Assembly: GCA_039105265.1 (NCBI GenBank)
Contig: JAPFFF010000006.1
Span: 3,596,001 to 3,660,000, forward strand
Reading direction: 5' to 3'
DNA: 64,000 bases
From: Tritrichomonas musculus
Lineage: Eukaryota; Parabasalia; Tritrichomonadida; Tritrichomonadidae
The first letter of the stretch is position 1, and every line of letters begins with the position of its first letter. A model generated the notes under the pieces. The model was not told where the DNA came from. It did not search any database and saw only the letters and a list, made by a program, of their open reading frames with translations. Made by a program: the position numbers and the translations under genes. Below are positions 1 through 9,213 of this stretch, piece by piece.

Positions 1-169
1 TTATAACAAAAATTTTTATAATCTTTTATTACCTTTTTGTATAAAATCAAAAAAATATGAATTTTTTATTCAACAAAATAATTAATATTTCTATCATGTT
101 CGATATTTAATCAATACATGTAAAAAAATAAATAAGAATTTTATTTAATATAATTTACAAAAGCATATT

Positions 170-1261
170 TTAACGTGGGGTTTCCATCTCTTCTAGTTCT
201 TTCTTGAGTGCTTTAACTTTCATCTCAGCAAGATGAACTCTTCTCTCTTCGTTTCTAATTACTTTAGATAATTCATAAAGTTGTGCTTTCTTATCAATAT
301 AATCGCTAACATCTGGAACACGGTATTCTGACTTCTTCGAAACGATATCTTCATTACTAACTCTGAGTTTTTGATGATCATCTTCAACCTGTTCAGCTTC
401 CCTAGCATATTTTTGTATTGCTTTTTGCTTTTGTTCAATTCCTAATTCCATAATTCTGCATTGCTTTTCTTCTTCTGCAAGTAAATTTCTAGCAGAATTT
501 AATCTGGAAACAACTGAACTTGATATTTTTTGAAGATATGCGAGATCCTGGGAAAGTTTATTAATTTCAACTTGATGACCTTCATGATCAATTTTTAATT
601 GATCATAATCAACTTGTTGAAGCTTTTCACCAAGTTCAATCTTTTGTTGAAGACGTGCTTTTGTTCTTGCAATCTGTGATTTCATTGAGTCCCTTTTAAG
701 ACGAAGTTTTCCAATTTTTGTGTCTTTTGACTTTATAGTATCATCATACCATTTTAGCAATTTTTCACCAATAATATGGCCTGATCTTTCATCTCTACCT
801 TCTTCAATAATTTCACGCTGAAATTGGCTAATTTCTTTGTCGATTTCTTTTTCACGGATTCCAATTTGAACTTGTCTCGCTTTTATTTCGGCAATTTGGT
901 TTGAACTAGTTCTTTCTTCATTTTTAATATCAGCTTCAATTTGTTCAATAACTTGCGTTGCCATTTCGAGTTTTCTATTTGTTGGAAATTGTGGAACTTT
1001 GCCATGTTTTCTAAATCTCGTCCTTCCACGTGGTCCATTATCAACCATTGCGCCCTGTGGAAACAAATCTTTATTTTTTCTCTTTGCATATTCAAGGAAT
1101 AGTGCGTTTTCTTGTTTCATTTGTTCAATTCTTTGTAGCATATTTTCAAGATTCTCTGGGGTAGGAGTGAAATCGTCTCTTTCAGCTCCTCCTGATATTG
1201 TCGAGCTTTCATGAGATGATGTATATGTTCCAAATTGTGAAGAAGATACAACCGAAGACAT
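170..1261 (-). CDS. CCDC113/CCDC96-like axonemal coiled-coil protein
   Basis: A 363-residue protein that is almost entirely predicted coiled coil after a low-complexity Ser/Thr-rich first 25 residues. The stretch around residues 165-260 fits the CCDC113/CCDC96 coiled-coil family (DUF4201): a KLLKWYDDTI segment, then QQKIELGEKLQQVDYDQLKI, matching the family's conserved 'E.G..L..VDF.QLKIEN' core, then a leucine-rich helix. In other flagellates these proteins (FAP263/FAP184) sit at the base of radial spoke 3 and the nexin-dynein regulatory region, so a flagellar role is inferred here. The start is an ATG at 1261 with an AT-rich leader. The gene is divergent from the next one, 388 bases away. 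The family call rests on recalled motif similarity; which of the two paralogues it is cannot be decided. Confidence 0.68.
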   Translation of the reverse strand: MSSVVSSSQFGTYTSSHESSTISGGAERDDFTPTPENLENMLQRIEQMKQENALFLEYAKRKNKDLFPQGAMVDNGPRGRTRFRKHGKVPQFPTNRKLEMATQVIEQIEADIKNEERTSSNQIAEIKARQVQIGIREKEIDKEISQFQREIIEEGRDERSGHIIGEKLLKWYDDTIKSKDTKIGKLRLKRDSMKSQIARTKARLQQKIELGEKLQQVDYDQLKIDHEGHQVEINKLSQDLAYLQKISSSVVSRLNSARNLLAEEEKQCRIMELGIEQKQKAIQKYAREAEQVEDDHQKLRVSNEDIVSKKSEYRVPDVSDYIDKKAQLYELSKVIRNEERRVHLAEMKVKALKKELEEMETPR

Positions 1262-1649
1262 TTAAAACTCGTTAATATTCTTTAACGTACATTCAAAATT
1301 TTTGAAATAAAAAATACTGTTTTCAATTGAAAAGGTTAAATGTATAACCATGTCAAAAATCTTTATTTTGATCAATTTGTTTGGAACTATTAAAACAGCA
1401 TTGTTTATATTGAGTTATATAGCGGATGAATTATTTAAAAAAGCATGTAGCCATGCATGAGGTATACTTGCTCAAAAAAAAAAGTATTCAATTTTATATC
1501 ACGTTTTTTTTTTTTTTCAAAAATAAATATTCATCATTGGATTATCTTTTATAATTAAAACTGGATGTTTTTATGATATTTTTTTCAATAGTAGAAATTG
1601 AAAAAAATGTATTCAAAAAATTTAACGTAAATATCTATAAAAATCTCAG
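1262..1649. promoter_or_regulatory. Divergent intergenic region between two start codons
   Basis: This 388-base AT-rich gap separates two outward-facing genes and must hold both promoters. Short AACGT-type words occur close to each start: TACGTTAA about 30 bases upstream of the left gene on its own strand, and TTAACGTAA about 30 bases upstream of the right gene. Trichomonad transcripts usually have very short leaders, so these positions suit core promoter elements, but no experimental start is known here. Homopolymer A and T runs fill the middle. Confidence 0.35.
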
Positions 1650-2372
1650 ATGAGCGATTCTCCACCAAATATATGTGATTTTAGTTTCTCAGCGCTTGCT
1701 GAATTGACACAGCAATATATAAAACAGCATGGTAAAGATGATTCAAATAAAGAACGCCATCGAATTAAATGGATGATATTGGTCACACAATACCAAAAAT
1801 GCGTTGCGATACAAGATACTTTAACATTGATCAAAATCAAAAGCCTAATAAAAAGTCTTCGATTACTCCGTCTTCAAAAATATTTTAATCGATTTCGCAA
1901 ATTAACAATTAAACATAAGTGGTGTAGGTTACAAAGTAAATTAATCATAAACGATAATTACGAAAAATTCACAAAGCGCTTACTTAAGTTTCGGGATCTT
2001 CGAGTTCGACAAGCCATGAAAACATTTGTTAACTCTCCAGAAATCGCACTTCCTGACATGAATTTTTTGGTTGGAAATGCTTATTCAAAAGAGCCAGTTC
2101 GTTGTTTAAGAGGAGAAGGCAAATTTGAAAAAGTCTACGATCCAACACCTCAATATAAAAGAAGAGATTCAATGTATTTGTACCTAATTGTATTCGTGAT
2201 TTCTCTTTTGATCGGTCTGTTTATATATAAATGTAATCACTCGTCTCTTTATAATTTTCTAAGGTTAAAAGATCCAAATCCATCAATACCAGTTGATGGT
2301 GAATCTCTATTTCACAATGTTAAGTCCCCTCCACAAAAGCAAGTTATCGATCAAGTCTTGCAAATTATTTGA
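1650..2372 (+). CDS. Hypothetical single-pass membrane protein
   Basis: I do not recognise this 240-residue protein. The first 170 residues are basic and helical, with a Lys/Arg/Leu-rich segment (about 60-120) reminiscent of amphipathic or IQ-like helices but without a clean IQ motif. Residues about 175-195 form one strong transmembrane segment (MYLYLIVFVISLLIGLFIY), followed by a 45-residue tail. There is no N-terminal signal peptide, so a type II or tail-proximal anchor with a large cytosolic basic domain is likely. The ATG at 1650 follows an in-frame-stop-rich AT leader. The downstream TGA is followed directly by AATAAA. Confidence 0.6.
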   Translation: MSDSPPNICDFSFSALAELTQQYIKQHGKDDSNKERHRIKWMILVTQYQKCVAIQDTLTLIKIKSLIKSLRLLRLQKYFNRFRKLTIKHKWCRLQSKLIINDNYEKFTKRLLKFRDLRVRQAMKTFVNSPEIALPDMNFLVGNAYSKEPVRCLRGEGKFEKVYDPTPQYKRRDSMYLYLIVFVISLLIGLFIYKCNHSSLYNFLRLKDPNPSIPVDGESLFHNVKSPPQKQVIDQVLQII

Positions 2373-2568
2373 AATAAAAAAGAAGTTAAATTTATAAAGT
2401 GTATTTGATGTTTAATGCCTATATATCAGATGCTTATTTAATGAATAAAGTATATAATCTTAAACTCATCTTTTTTATTCTTTGATTCAGGCTTCTATGT
2501 TTGTATACAATCTCATGAAGTTTAGCAAAGCATATAGAATTTTGACATCTGAATCAACTTATGATTAA

Positions 2569-2847
2569 TCAAAAAAATATAAGTTGATAATTACTTAATA
2601 TGTTAACCCAATAAATAGTCAGATTAACCTCAACATCATAATACTTATTTTTGTAATAGAGCTTATCTTTCGCAAATAAGAAATACTCTTCATTCTTGAA
2701 TATCCAAGATTGGTGAGCAACAGATTCATGAATGTAATAAAATGTATAAAAACAAATAATATTATAAATAAAGTAAATTCGATTAGAAGCATTTAGGATA
2801 CATAAAGACTTCAAAATTTGATATTTTGTATCTAAATTTGGCCGCAT
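2569..2847 (-). CDS. Possible small membrane protein, divergent from the O-mannosyltransferase-like gene
   Basis: An open frame of 92 codons with an ATG at 2847. The product is rich in Phe, Tyr and Ile, with a hydrophobic stretch near residues 22-40 and possibly another at the C-terminus. No family was recognised. A frame of this length is uncommon but not impossible by chance in DNA this AT-rich. Its one supporting context is the 22-base gap to the opposite start codon, which is filled by a perfect palindrome. Treat it as a candidate only. The rest of the 497-base gap (2373-2568) shows nothing recognisable. Confidence 0.28.
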   Translation of the reverse strand: MRPNLDTKYQILKSLCILNASNRIYFIYNIICFYTFYYIHESVAHQSWIFKNEEYFLFAKDKLYYKNKYYDVEVNLTIYWVNILSNYQLIFF

Positions 2848-2849
2848 TC

Positions 2850-2865
2850 TAATCGTTAACGATTA
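2850..2865. promoter_or_regulatory. Perfect 16-bp Myb-like palindrome between divergent starts
   Basis: TAATCGTTAACGATTA is its own reverse complement and contains TAACGAT on both strands. It lies 4 bases before the ATG at 2870 and 2 bases from the divergent ATG at 2847. TAACGAT-type sequences are Myb recognition elements in Trichomonas vaginalis promoters (the MRE elements of the ap65-1 gene), so a Myb site is inferred. Whether it is bound, and whether both sides are genes, is unknown. Confidence 0.45.
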
Positions 2866-2869
2866 ATTA

Positions 2870-4093
2870 ATGAGTAATCGTGAAAAACCTAAAAGAATAT
2901 CATTCAAAGCCTCATCTGGAAGAATTTCACTATTATTGCAAAAAAAAGATCTTCTTTGTCTATGGGCACTCTTTTCTTCGGCCTTTACTTTGAGAATATT
3001 TCATATTTCTAAACTCAAAACGCCAATTCTCGATGAATATTATTATTGTCAACAGCTTGTTAATTTATCTTTGCACAATATTAGTAGACCAATTATTGGG
3101 GATTTAATTCTTCTTACCCCAATCAAAATTTTTTATTCAGATTCATTAAAAAGCACAGTATCAAACGCAACCAACACGTTCGAGATTTTCCCTGCATATA
3201 TGTGGATAAAGTATTTCAATATTTTTATCTCAGCGTTAATTCCTCCGTTGATAACAGCTTCTTTAAGGTTAAATGGATGTCCTATTTTTATATCAATGCT
3301 TTCAGGATTTTTCATTGTTTTTGAATTTTGTAATATACTAAGGTCAAGGCTTGTATGTGCAGATTCATTATTTAATTTTGTTGTGGCTCTTTCTCTTTTT
3401 TTAAACTCGCTTATTAATTATAATATATCAGATAGCCTCGTTTTTATAACCACTTTTATTTGTGCATTCTCATCTGTTATTGATTACAGCGGACTTGTTT
3501 TATTAATACTTTTTATATCAGATTTAATTATATCGAAGAAAAAAGAATACAAAATGGTATTTACTTTTATTTCTTTTGTTGTTATATTGAATATAATTGA
3601 TTTGTGTCTTGAAACATTTTTCATTAAAAATGAATCTTTTGGTCATTTATTAATACAAAAAATAAATGTTTTGTTTTGTTTCAAATGTAAAAGGCATCGA
3701 CTGTATGCTTTTCCTCTTTGGAAATTTATACCTCGTCTTGTTTGGGAACGTCCAAACCAAAAAATTTATTTGATGAATCATCCTATTGTCACACTCTTTT
3801 CTTCGCTCTTTTGTGGTATTGGTATTCTGAGCAAAAAATCTATTAATTACTTCATTTCAATTTTTATAATCTGGATTCTTAAAAGGCCAACAAATTGCAT
3901 TGATTATCAAATTCCATTTTTCTTCAGTGTCTATTCTATTGCCCAATATTTGCAAAATTGGCCAATGAGAAATCTTTTTGCGTTTTTAATATTAGTACTT
4001 TTAACTGTTGTTTTTTCAATATGGGCCCCGTGGATATATGGATTTAAGATATCTCCTTATATCGAATCTTCTATTAATTTCTGGAAAAGCTAA
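2870..4093 (+). CDS. Short protein O-mannosyltransferase-like (GT39/GT-C) membrane protein
   Basis: A 407-residue multi-pass membrane protein with roughly eight to ten hydrophobic segments. After the first transmembrane segment comes a luminal Asp-Glu pair (LDEYYY, residues 54-59), the position of the catalytic acidic pair in the PMT/GT39 family. Next is a PMT-like helix pattern with 'RSRLVCADSLFNF' (compare 'QSR.ILLDA.L.F'). A YAFPLWKFIPRLVW segment then recalls the conserved 'H.Y.LW.WPL' region, followed by two late membrane helices. Yeast and animal enzymes are about 750 residues with a luminal MIR domain; this protein has no room for one. The likely role is transfer of a sugar from a dolichol-linked donor in the ER. 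Another GT-C enzyme is possible. Confidence 0.55.
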   Translation: MSNREKPKRISFKASSGRISLLLQKKDLLCLWALFSSAFTLRIFHISKLKTPILDEYYYCQQLVNLSLHNISRPIIGDLILLTPIKIFYSDSLKSTVSNATNTFEIFPAYMWIKYFNIFISALIPPLITASLRLNGCPIFISMLSGFFIVFEFCNILRSRLVCADSLFNFVVALSLFLNSLINYNISDSLVFITTFICAFSSVIDYSGLVLLILFISDLIISKKKEYKMVFTFISFVVILNIIDLCLETFFIKNESFGHLLIQKINVLFCFKCKRHRLYAFPLWKFIPRLVWERPNQKIYLMNHPIVTLFSSLFCGIGILSKKSINYFISIFIIWILKRPTNCIDYQIPFFFSVYSIAQYLQNWPMRNLFAFLILVLLTVVFSIWAPWIYGFKISPYIESSINFWKS

Positions 4094-4471
4094 TTTATTT
4101 ATTTTATGATTTATTATTTGTTAATAAATAAAGAAATGGTTTTTAATATTTAGTTTTTTTAAATTGGCGCGCTTGTAGAGATATTTTAGTTATATATGTA
4201 TATATATAATATTAATGCATTATTCAATTATTGAATTTCAATATCAAGAAGAACCAATTTTGCATTCATTGATTAAAAATGTTTTAAATTATTTTATATA
4301 ATGCAAAATGGTTCCAAAATTATGATCTTTTATCCAAATAAAATCTGTTGAAAAAAAAATCATCAACTTTTGTGAAAAACTGTTCCAATCTTTTTTTTTC
4401 TAAAGTTTATATACCATAATGGATTTCAAAAAATCAAATTTTAATTGGTCGGACAAAAACACAAATATAAA
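4094..4471. other. Intergenic region with a small inverted repeat
   Basis: No gene is visible in these 378 bases. An inverted repeat with about 15-base arms (4251-4266 and 4300-4314; GAACCA.TTTTGCATT type) surrounds a loop of about 33 bases. It could form a hairpin or be a minimal transposon relic. A TATATA run lies at about 4195-4208. An ATG at 4420 opens a short frame that ends after 22 codons and is not in the frame of the following protease. Confidence 0.4.
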
Positions 4472-5692
4472 ATGTTTGTTGAAATAGCAGTTGGTTGCAC
4501 TGTATTTGAAATTTTATTCGAATTATATTTGGAATTTAGGCAGCTTAACCATCTCAAAAAAACAACCAAGCCAGTTGATATTTTTAAAGATACAATAAAA
4601 GAAGAAGATTTTAAAAAATCAGTTGATTATCAAATTGATGTTACTAAATTTGGAATATTGACGAAAATTGTTTCAACTAGTATACTAACACCTTTTATTA
4701 TTAAATATTTATGGGATATCACTGCTTACGGTAATGAAATCATTCATTCATGTTTATTTACCACATTCTCTTCTTTAATTGATGTTATTATTTCGATTCC
4801 TTTCAGTTATTACCGTAAATTTGTAATTGAAGAAAAATATGGATTTAACAATTCAACAATTAAACTTTGGATAAGTGATATTATCAAGAGCTTCTTGGTT
4901 GAAACCATAATGTCAAGTATTTTATATTCAATTCTTATTTTCCTTTATAACTGGGCTGGACCTAAGTTCATTCCAATTGCATTTGTTTTCTTTTTCGGAT
5001 TTGTTGTTATTCTTCAAATCTTATATCCAATTGTTATCATGCCTTTATTTACAAAACTTTCTGAAATTCCAGAAGGTGAAATTAAAAATTCGATTAATGA
5101 TCTCGCTAAAGAAACAAACTTTAATATTAAAGAGATATATCAAACAGATGACTCAAAGCGAAGTTCAAAACAAAATGCATTTATGATGGGCTTGTTCACA
5201 CATAAAGTAGCTCTTGCAGATACATTAATTAAAAAGTGCGATGCAGATGAAATTAAAGCAGTGGTTGGACATGAGATCGGTCATTCGAAGCACCGCCATA
5301 TATGGAAGCTTATTTTTATCAATCAAGCTGCATTCACACTAACTTGTTTCTTACTCAACGTGACTCTTAAAAGCACCAGACCTTTTGTTGATTTTGGTTT
5401 TACAGATGAAAAGCCATTTATAATTGGATTAATAATTTCTACTTTGATTTCATCTCCTATTAACGCCTTATTATCCCTTCCATTAAATATGTTAATCAGA
5501 CACTTTGAATACCAAGCTGATGAATATGCAGCATCTCGTGGATTAAAGCTTGAGGAAGCATTGTTGAAGATTTCTACTGAAAACAAAAGCGAAGTAGAAC
5601 CAGAACCTCTTTACTCAGCCTTTTCTGATAGCCATCCAACTCTTTATCAGCGTGTTATTGCGATTAGAGAAGTGCAGAAGAAACTTAAATAA
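4472..5692 (+). CDS. STE24: CAAX prenyl protease, Ste24/ZMPSTE24 type (M48A)
   Basis: A multi-pass ER zinc metalloprotease that removes the AAX tripeptide from farnesylated CAAX proteins. Starting from the ATG at 4472 (the frame is open only nine codons further up, with no earlier ATG) it has 406 residues, close to the family norm of 420-475. Visible hallmarks are the zinc motif HEIGH (267-271), the downstream zinc-ligand Glu in FEYQADEYA (about 346), the conserved SKRSSKQNAFMMG block before the active site, and a C-terminal YSAF..SHPTLYQRV segment. About seven membrane helices surround these, as in the barrel structure of yeast Ste24. The stop codon lies in a TAAATAAA context. It is convergent with the next gene, 109 bases away. 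Confidence 0.93.
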   Translation: MFVEIAVGCTVFEILFELYLEFRQLNHLKKTTKPVDIFKDTIKEEDFKKSVDYQIDVTKFGILTKIVSTSILTPFIIKYLWDITAYGNEIIHSCLFTTFSSLIDVIISIPFSYYRKFVIEEKYGFNNSTIKLWISDIIKSFLVETIMSSILYSILIFLYNWAGPKFIPIAFVFFFGFVVILQILYPIVIMPLFTKLSEIPEGEIKNSINDLAKETNFNIKEIYQTDDSKRSSKQNAFMMGLFTHKVALADTLIKKCDADEIKAVVGHEIGHSKHRHIWKLIFINQAAFTLTCFLLNVTLKSTRPFVDFGFTDEKPFIIGLIISTLISSPINALLSLPLNMLIRHFEYQADEYAASRGLKLEEALLKISTENKSEVEPEPLYSAFSDSHPTLYQRVIAIREVQKKLK

Positions 5693-5801
5693 AATTATTT
5701 TCTATTTTATTCAATTTTCCTAGTTAAAATGTTTATTTAACAATTTTAAAACACAAACAAAATTAATTAATATAACAAAAAGTATCCCATTTCGTTAGGT
5801 A

Positions 5802-6746
5802 TCATGACAATAATGTTGTCTTTTGTCTGTTGATAAATGAAGAATGATAAGGAAGCTTTGGAAGATCAGATAACGATGTCGACAAACATATTTTTCCTGT
5901 TTGGCTTCTAATGCTTATAGTTTTGATTTTTGATAGCCAAGGATGAGCAATTATTTCATGAAATGATATTCGATCCAGAGGCTCAATAGTGGTCATTTTG
6001 GAAATTAGATCACGAGCCATTGGAGGAATTCGGGGAGTAAAAGAAGAAATTCCTATTTTTATCTGTTTAACAAGGCCATCATAGTTTGTAGCTGACCAAG
6101 GTAATCTTCCACTAAGAACTTGAAACAAAACCACACCAAGTGACCAAACATCACCAGCTCTTTCGTCTGGAAAATCATTAGATGTATTATTCATATTGTC
6201 AATTATTTCTGGTGCCATATATGGAAGTGATGATAAACGATTTTTTTTCGATTTCTCTGACGTATTAATAGTACGGATATGAAAATCTGTAAAAGCCACC
6301 CTACCATTGTTAAACATTATATTGGATGGCTTAATGTTACGATGAGCTACATTTCGCAAATGGCAATATTGAAGAGCAAGTGCTAATGAAAATACCAATT
6401 GTTGAGCTTCCGTATTATTTAAAAAATGACGTTGATGAAGAATATCGGATAATGAACCATCTTTCATGTATTCAGTAATCAGAATAAAGAAATGATCAAC
6501 AACATAGCAATCATATACTTGAACAATCGAATTATGATTGAGTATTGTCAAAGCATTTGATTCGGTAATAAAAAGTTGAGGTGTAGTTGAATCTTCTTTG
6601 TTTTTTCTTCTAATGAGTTTTAAGCAGTAAGTTTGATCATCGCTAGAAACAGCCTTATATACAAAAGAATGATTTGTTCTAAAGATTTCTTCAGTAAGTT
6701 TATATCCAGCGATTTCAGCTCCTACTAACGTTTCATGAACGTCCAT
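5802..6746 (-). CDS. Protein-kinase-fold protein, probable pseudokinase
   Basis: A 314-residue protein that is essentially one kinase domain (about 12-272) plus a 40-residue tail. The beta-3 Lys (YCLKLI, K43), an alpha-C Glu near residue 62, APE (178-180), DVWSLG and the C-lobe Arg (PLDRIS) are all present. The catalytic loop reads AHRNIKPSN, so the HRD aspartate is Asn (residue 137, codon AAC). The magnesium motif is DFH (154-156) instead of DFG, and the glycine loop (FRTNHSF) has no glycine. The fold resembles CAMK-type kinases. Loss of the catalytic base predicts little or no phosphotransfer, so a scaffold or allosteric role is more likely. The reading frame is intact, which argues against decay. 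Confidence 0.85.
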   Translation of the reverse strand: MDVHETLVGAEIAGYKLTEEIFRTNHSFVYKAVSSDDQTYCLKLIRRKNKEDSTTPQLFITESNALTILNHNSIVQVYDCYVVDHFFILITEYMKDGSLSDILHQRHFLNNTEAQQLVFSLALALQYCHLRNVAHRNIKPSNIMFNNGRVAFTDFHIRTINTSEKSKKNRLSSLPYMAPEIIDNMNNTSNDFPDERAGDVWSLGVVLFQVLSGRLPWSATNYDGLVKQIKIGISSFTPRIPPMARDLISKMTTIEPLDRISFHEIIAHPWLSKIKTISIRSQTGKICLSTSLSDLPKLPYHSSFINRQKTTLLS

Positions 6747-7780
6747 TTTGAATAATTCAATTTGAAAAAGACCATATTAAGGTTGAACAAAAGCAGTATA
6801 TTTTATCATATTATAATATAATAAAATATATGATGATAAAAAATTTATTTACTAAATATAATGGTAAAATTGACGTATGATATAAAAATAAACTAATTTT
6901 TCTTTTTGAATGAAAATTTTACAATTTGATAAGTTTAGAAAAAAAATGATGTTTTGTATAAATATTATAGCAAATATGAGGAAAATCCAATTTAAAATAT
7001 AAGATATATTTTTTAGTTAATTTATTAAATTGAATTTATTTTTTATGAAATATTTGAATCATCAGAAAATTGAGATCAATTCTATGAAATTATTATATGC
7101 TTCAGAATATTGAGCATTTTTTTAAGAAATAATTGTGAGATTGTAAGATATAAACAATTGTAAAATTGTGAGAAAATAAAGATTTCTGAAAAGTAAAAAT
7201 ATGTAAAGTATTCAAAGAAAAAATCTATCCAAAATAAAGTCCCCAGCGTCGGAATTTTTGATTTTTTAAAATAAATCTTTTTAAAATCAAAAAATATGGC
7301 CAATTTTTCAAATTTTAACTCAGGTTGAAAAGATTAGCTGAGTGATTATTTATGAAATTATCTCTACTTTTAGCAAGATATACAATAATTTAAATATATT
7401 ATATAATGATATTATTAATTTTATGAATATTTAATAAAAAAAATTAAAATTTATAATGATATATTTCGCAAAATATGTATTTTCGTTGTCACTTTTTGAA
7501 TACTACAAAATTGAATGAATACCTTAATAAGGCCTTTTGAAAATCAAATTCAATAAATTATTTTTTTTAAACAGAAAAATTTGTATGCCATAACTGCAGT
7601 TTTGAGAATAATCTGTTCGTAATAATCTCAGAAAATAAATAAATATTTTATATGAAAATATGCTAATATTTAACGAAACAACATAGATATCATGTATTAA
7701 AAATCATTAGTATATATCATTTCCATGATGCATAATCCTTCCTGATTGATCATATATAAATAAATAAATAAAAAAAAAAA
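6747..7780. other. AT-rich intergenic region, no gene seen
   Basis: About 1.03 kb between two genes on the same strand. It is very AT-rich with many stops in all frames; the one frame of about 70 codons (minus strand, near 7082-7303) is Phe/Ile/Tyr-rich and looks like chance. One copy of the recurring ACTTTTTGAA word occurs near 7491. The upstream end must carry the SF3B2 gene's 3' end and the left end the kinase promoter. Confidence 0.5.
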
Positions 7781-8878
7781 TTATATATTTACACCATCTT
7801 CTATTCCTTCTGATCGTTGTAATGTTCCCCATAATGGAGTCTTTTCTTCCTCATCATCGCTAACTGGAGGATCTAAAGGATTTCCACCCCAAAGTGGGTT
7901 TTTATTTTCATCTAATGGAACATGTCCCCATCCACCAAGATGGTTTCCCCATTGAGCTCCTTTAGGTAAAGGTGCATTTAATCCAGGAATCTTCAAATTT
8001 GGATAGCTTGGTGGTGGTCCGTAATTTTGCATTTTTGATAGCCATGGTGGAGGTTGATTTTCGGTTAATCCAAGAGCTTCACGAAGTTTATTACTAATTT
8101 TTCCTGGTTTGATGTTTTTGTGATTAGGCATCGCTTCTCTACCTTCATAATAGAGATCACCAAAGCGTGATAAATATGGTTTTGTTTGTTGTCTGAAAAA
8201 TGAATCTTTTAAAATTGTCTCAGAAACATCGAATAAGCCAGTTTTTGGACGAGCCCTTTCTCTTTGCTTTTGTGATAATGATCTTTTTTCTTCAAATTCA
8301 ATAATTGCTTGCCTCATTCTTGGAATTCCAGTTTTTTCGAGATAAAGAGGAAGACGATAGCGAGATACTTCACTTCCTTTTTTATAGTTAAGATATTTTC
8401 TTTTTTGAGACCAATGGGTTGGTATAGGAACAATATTTCTCATGTTTTTGATTTCGGCAAGTATAAATGGATCGGGAGCATGATTATCAAATGGTTCTAT
8501 TAGCTCAGGTCTTCTAGATATGCTCTTTAGCATTCCTATTGTTGGACGACCATATTTTTTGACTTGTTGTTTTGAAACTTGAATTTCAACTGTAGGCTCA
8601 TTATTATCTGTTTCGTTGTTTTCTTCATTGAGATCCTCGTCAATTTCATGAATACTTCTGTTATAAAATCTTGACTCAATGCTTTTGAAATCTTCGTCAT
8701 CAGAAAAACTGGATATTGGTACATTGTTTACGATTTCACCAAGATCTGGCATTTCAAGTTTTTGAATTCCCTTCTTTTTATTCTTCTTCTTTTCTTTTTT
8801 CCTTTGATTTCGTGTTAATTTGACGTTTGGATTTAAATTATAATCAGGATTATTGGGATTATTAACTGGCTGATCCAT
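7781..8878 (-). CDS. SF3B2: Splicing factor SF3B2 (SAP145/Cus1), U2 snRNP SF3b subunit
   Basis: A subunit of the SF3b complex that helps U2 snRNP bind the intron branch site. Domains in order: a Lys-rich N-terminus (22-40) and an acidic linker (60-95), then the DUF382 domain (about 110-235, with HWSQKRKYLNYKKG and LPLYLEKTGIPRMR), then the PSP domain (about 255-310, with KLREALGL, PPPWLSKMQNYGPPPSYP and GLNAPLPKGAQWG). The C-terminus is short and acidic. At 365 residues it is smaller than yeast Cus1 (436) and far smaller than human SF3B2 (895), lacking the N-terminal SAP and proline-rich extension. Its presence fits the retained but reduced spliceosome of trichomonads. Confidence 0.94.
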   Translation of the reverse strand: MDQPVNNPNNPDYNLNPNVKLTRNQRKKEKKKNKKKGIQKLEMPDLGEIVNNVPISSFSDDEDFKSIESRFYNRSIHEIDEDLNEENNETDNNEPTVEIQVSKQQVKKYGRPTIGMLKSISRRPELIEPFDNHAPDPFILAEIKNMRNIVPIPTHWSQKRKYLNYKKGSEVSRYRLPLYLEKTGIPRMRQAIIEFEEKRSLSQKQRERARPKTGLFDVSETILKDSFFRQQTKPYLSRFGDLYYEGREAMPNHKNIKPGKISNKLREALGLTENQPPPWLSKMQNYGPPPSYPNLKIPGLNAPLPKGAQWGNHLGGWGHVPLDENKNPLWGGNPLDPPVSDDEEEKTPLWGTLQRSEGIEDGVNI

Positions 8879-9213
8879 TTTAAATCTTAATTTGTTAAGG
8901 CTAATTAATAATGGCCAAAAATACTGTCAAAATACCCAAAATTTGAAATTCTAAATTTTTAGGTAGGTCTGTATCGGTGTAATTTTTACAGTCCGTTTAA
9001 AATTTAATGGTGTAAAAAATACAATCTGGTGAAGTGCTTTTGTTTTCTACAAATTTATATGTTTTTATTAATATCAATATAAACCAAAAGAGATAAAAGA
9101 AATTAAAATTAATATTTTGTTTATTTTTAATTGAAATTATTAAAAAAAGTTATTTTTTTTAAATTTTTAAATTTTCATTCCATAATGAAACTTTTTGAAA
9201 TGTTTATTTTTTT

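Noticed and set aside
4445-4471. Nine-codon N-terminal extension of Ste24
   Set aside because: The extension begins with TTG directly after a TAA; the ATG at 4472 gives the usual family N-terminus.
4684-4691. ACTAACAC resembling the trichomonad intron 3' motif (ACTAACACACAG)
   Set aside because: It lacks the CACAG end, no matching 5' splice site is seen, and the Ste24 frame reads straight through it with conserved sequence on both sides.
7082-7303. A 73-codon minus-strand frame
   Set aside because: Dominated by Phe, Ile, Tyr and Lys as expected from random AT-rich sequence; no start context or family similarity.
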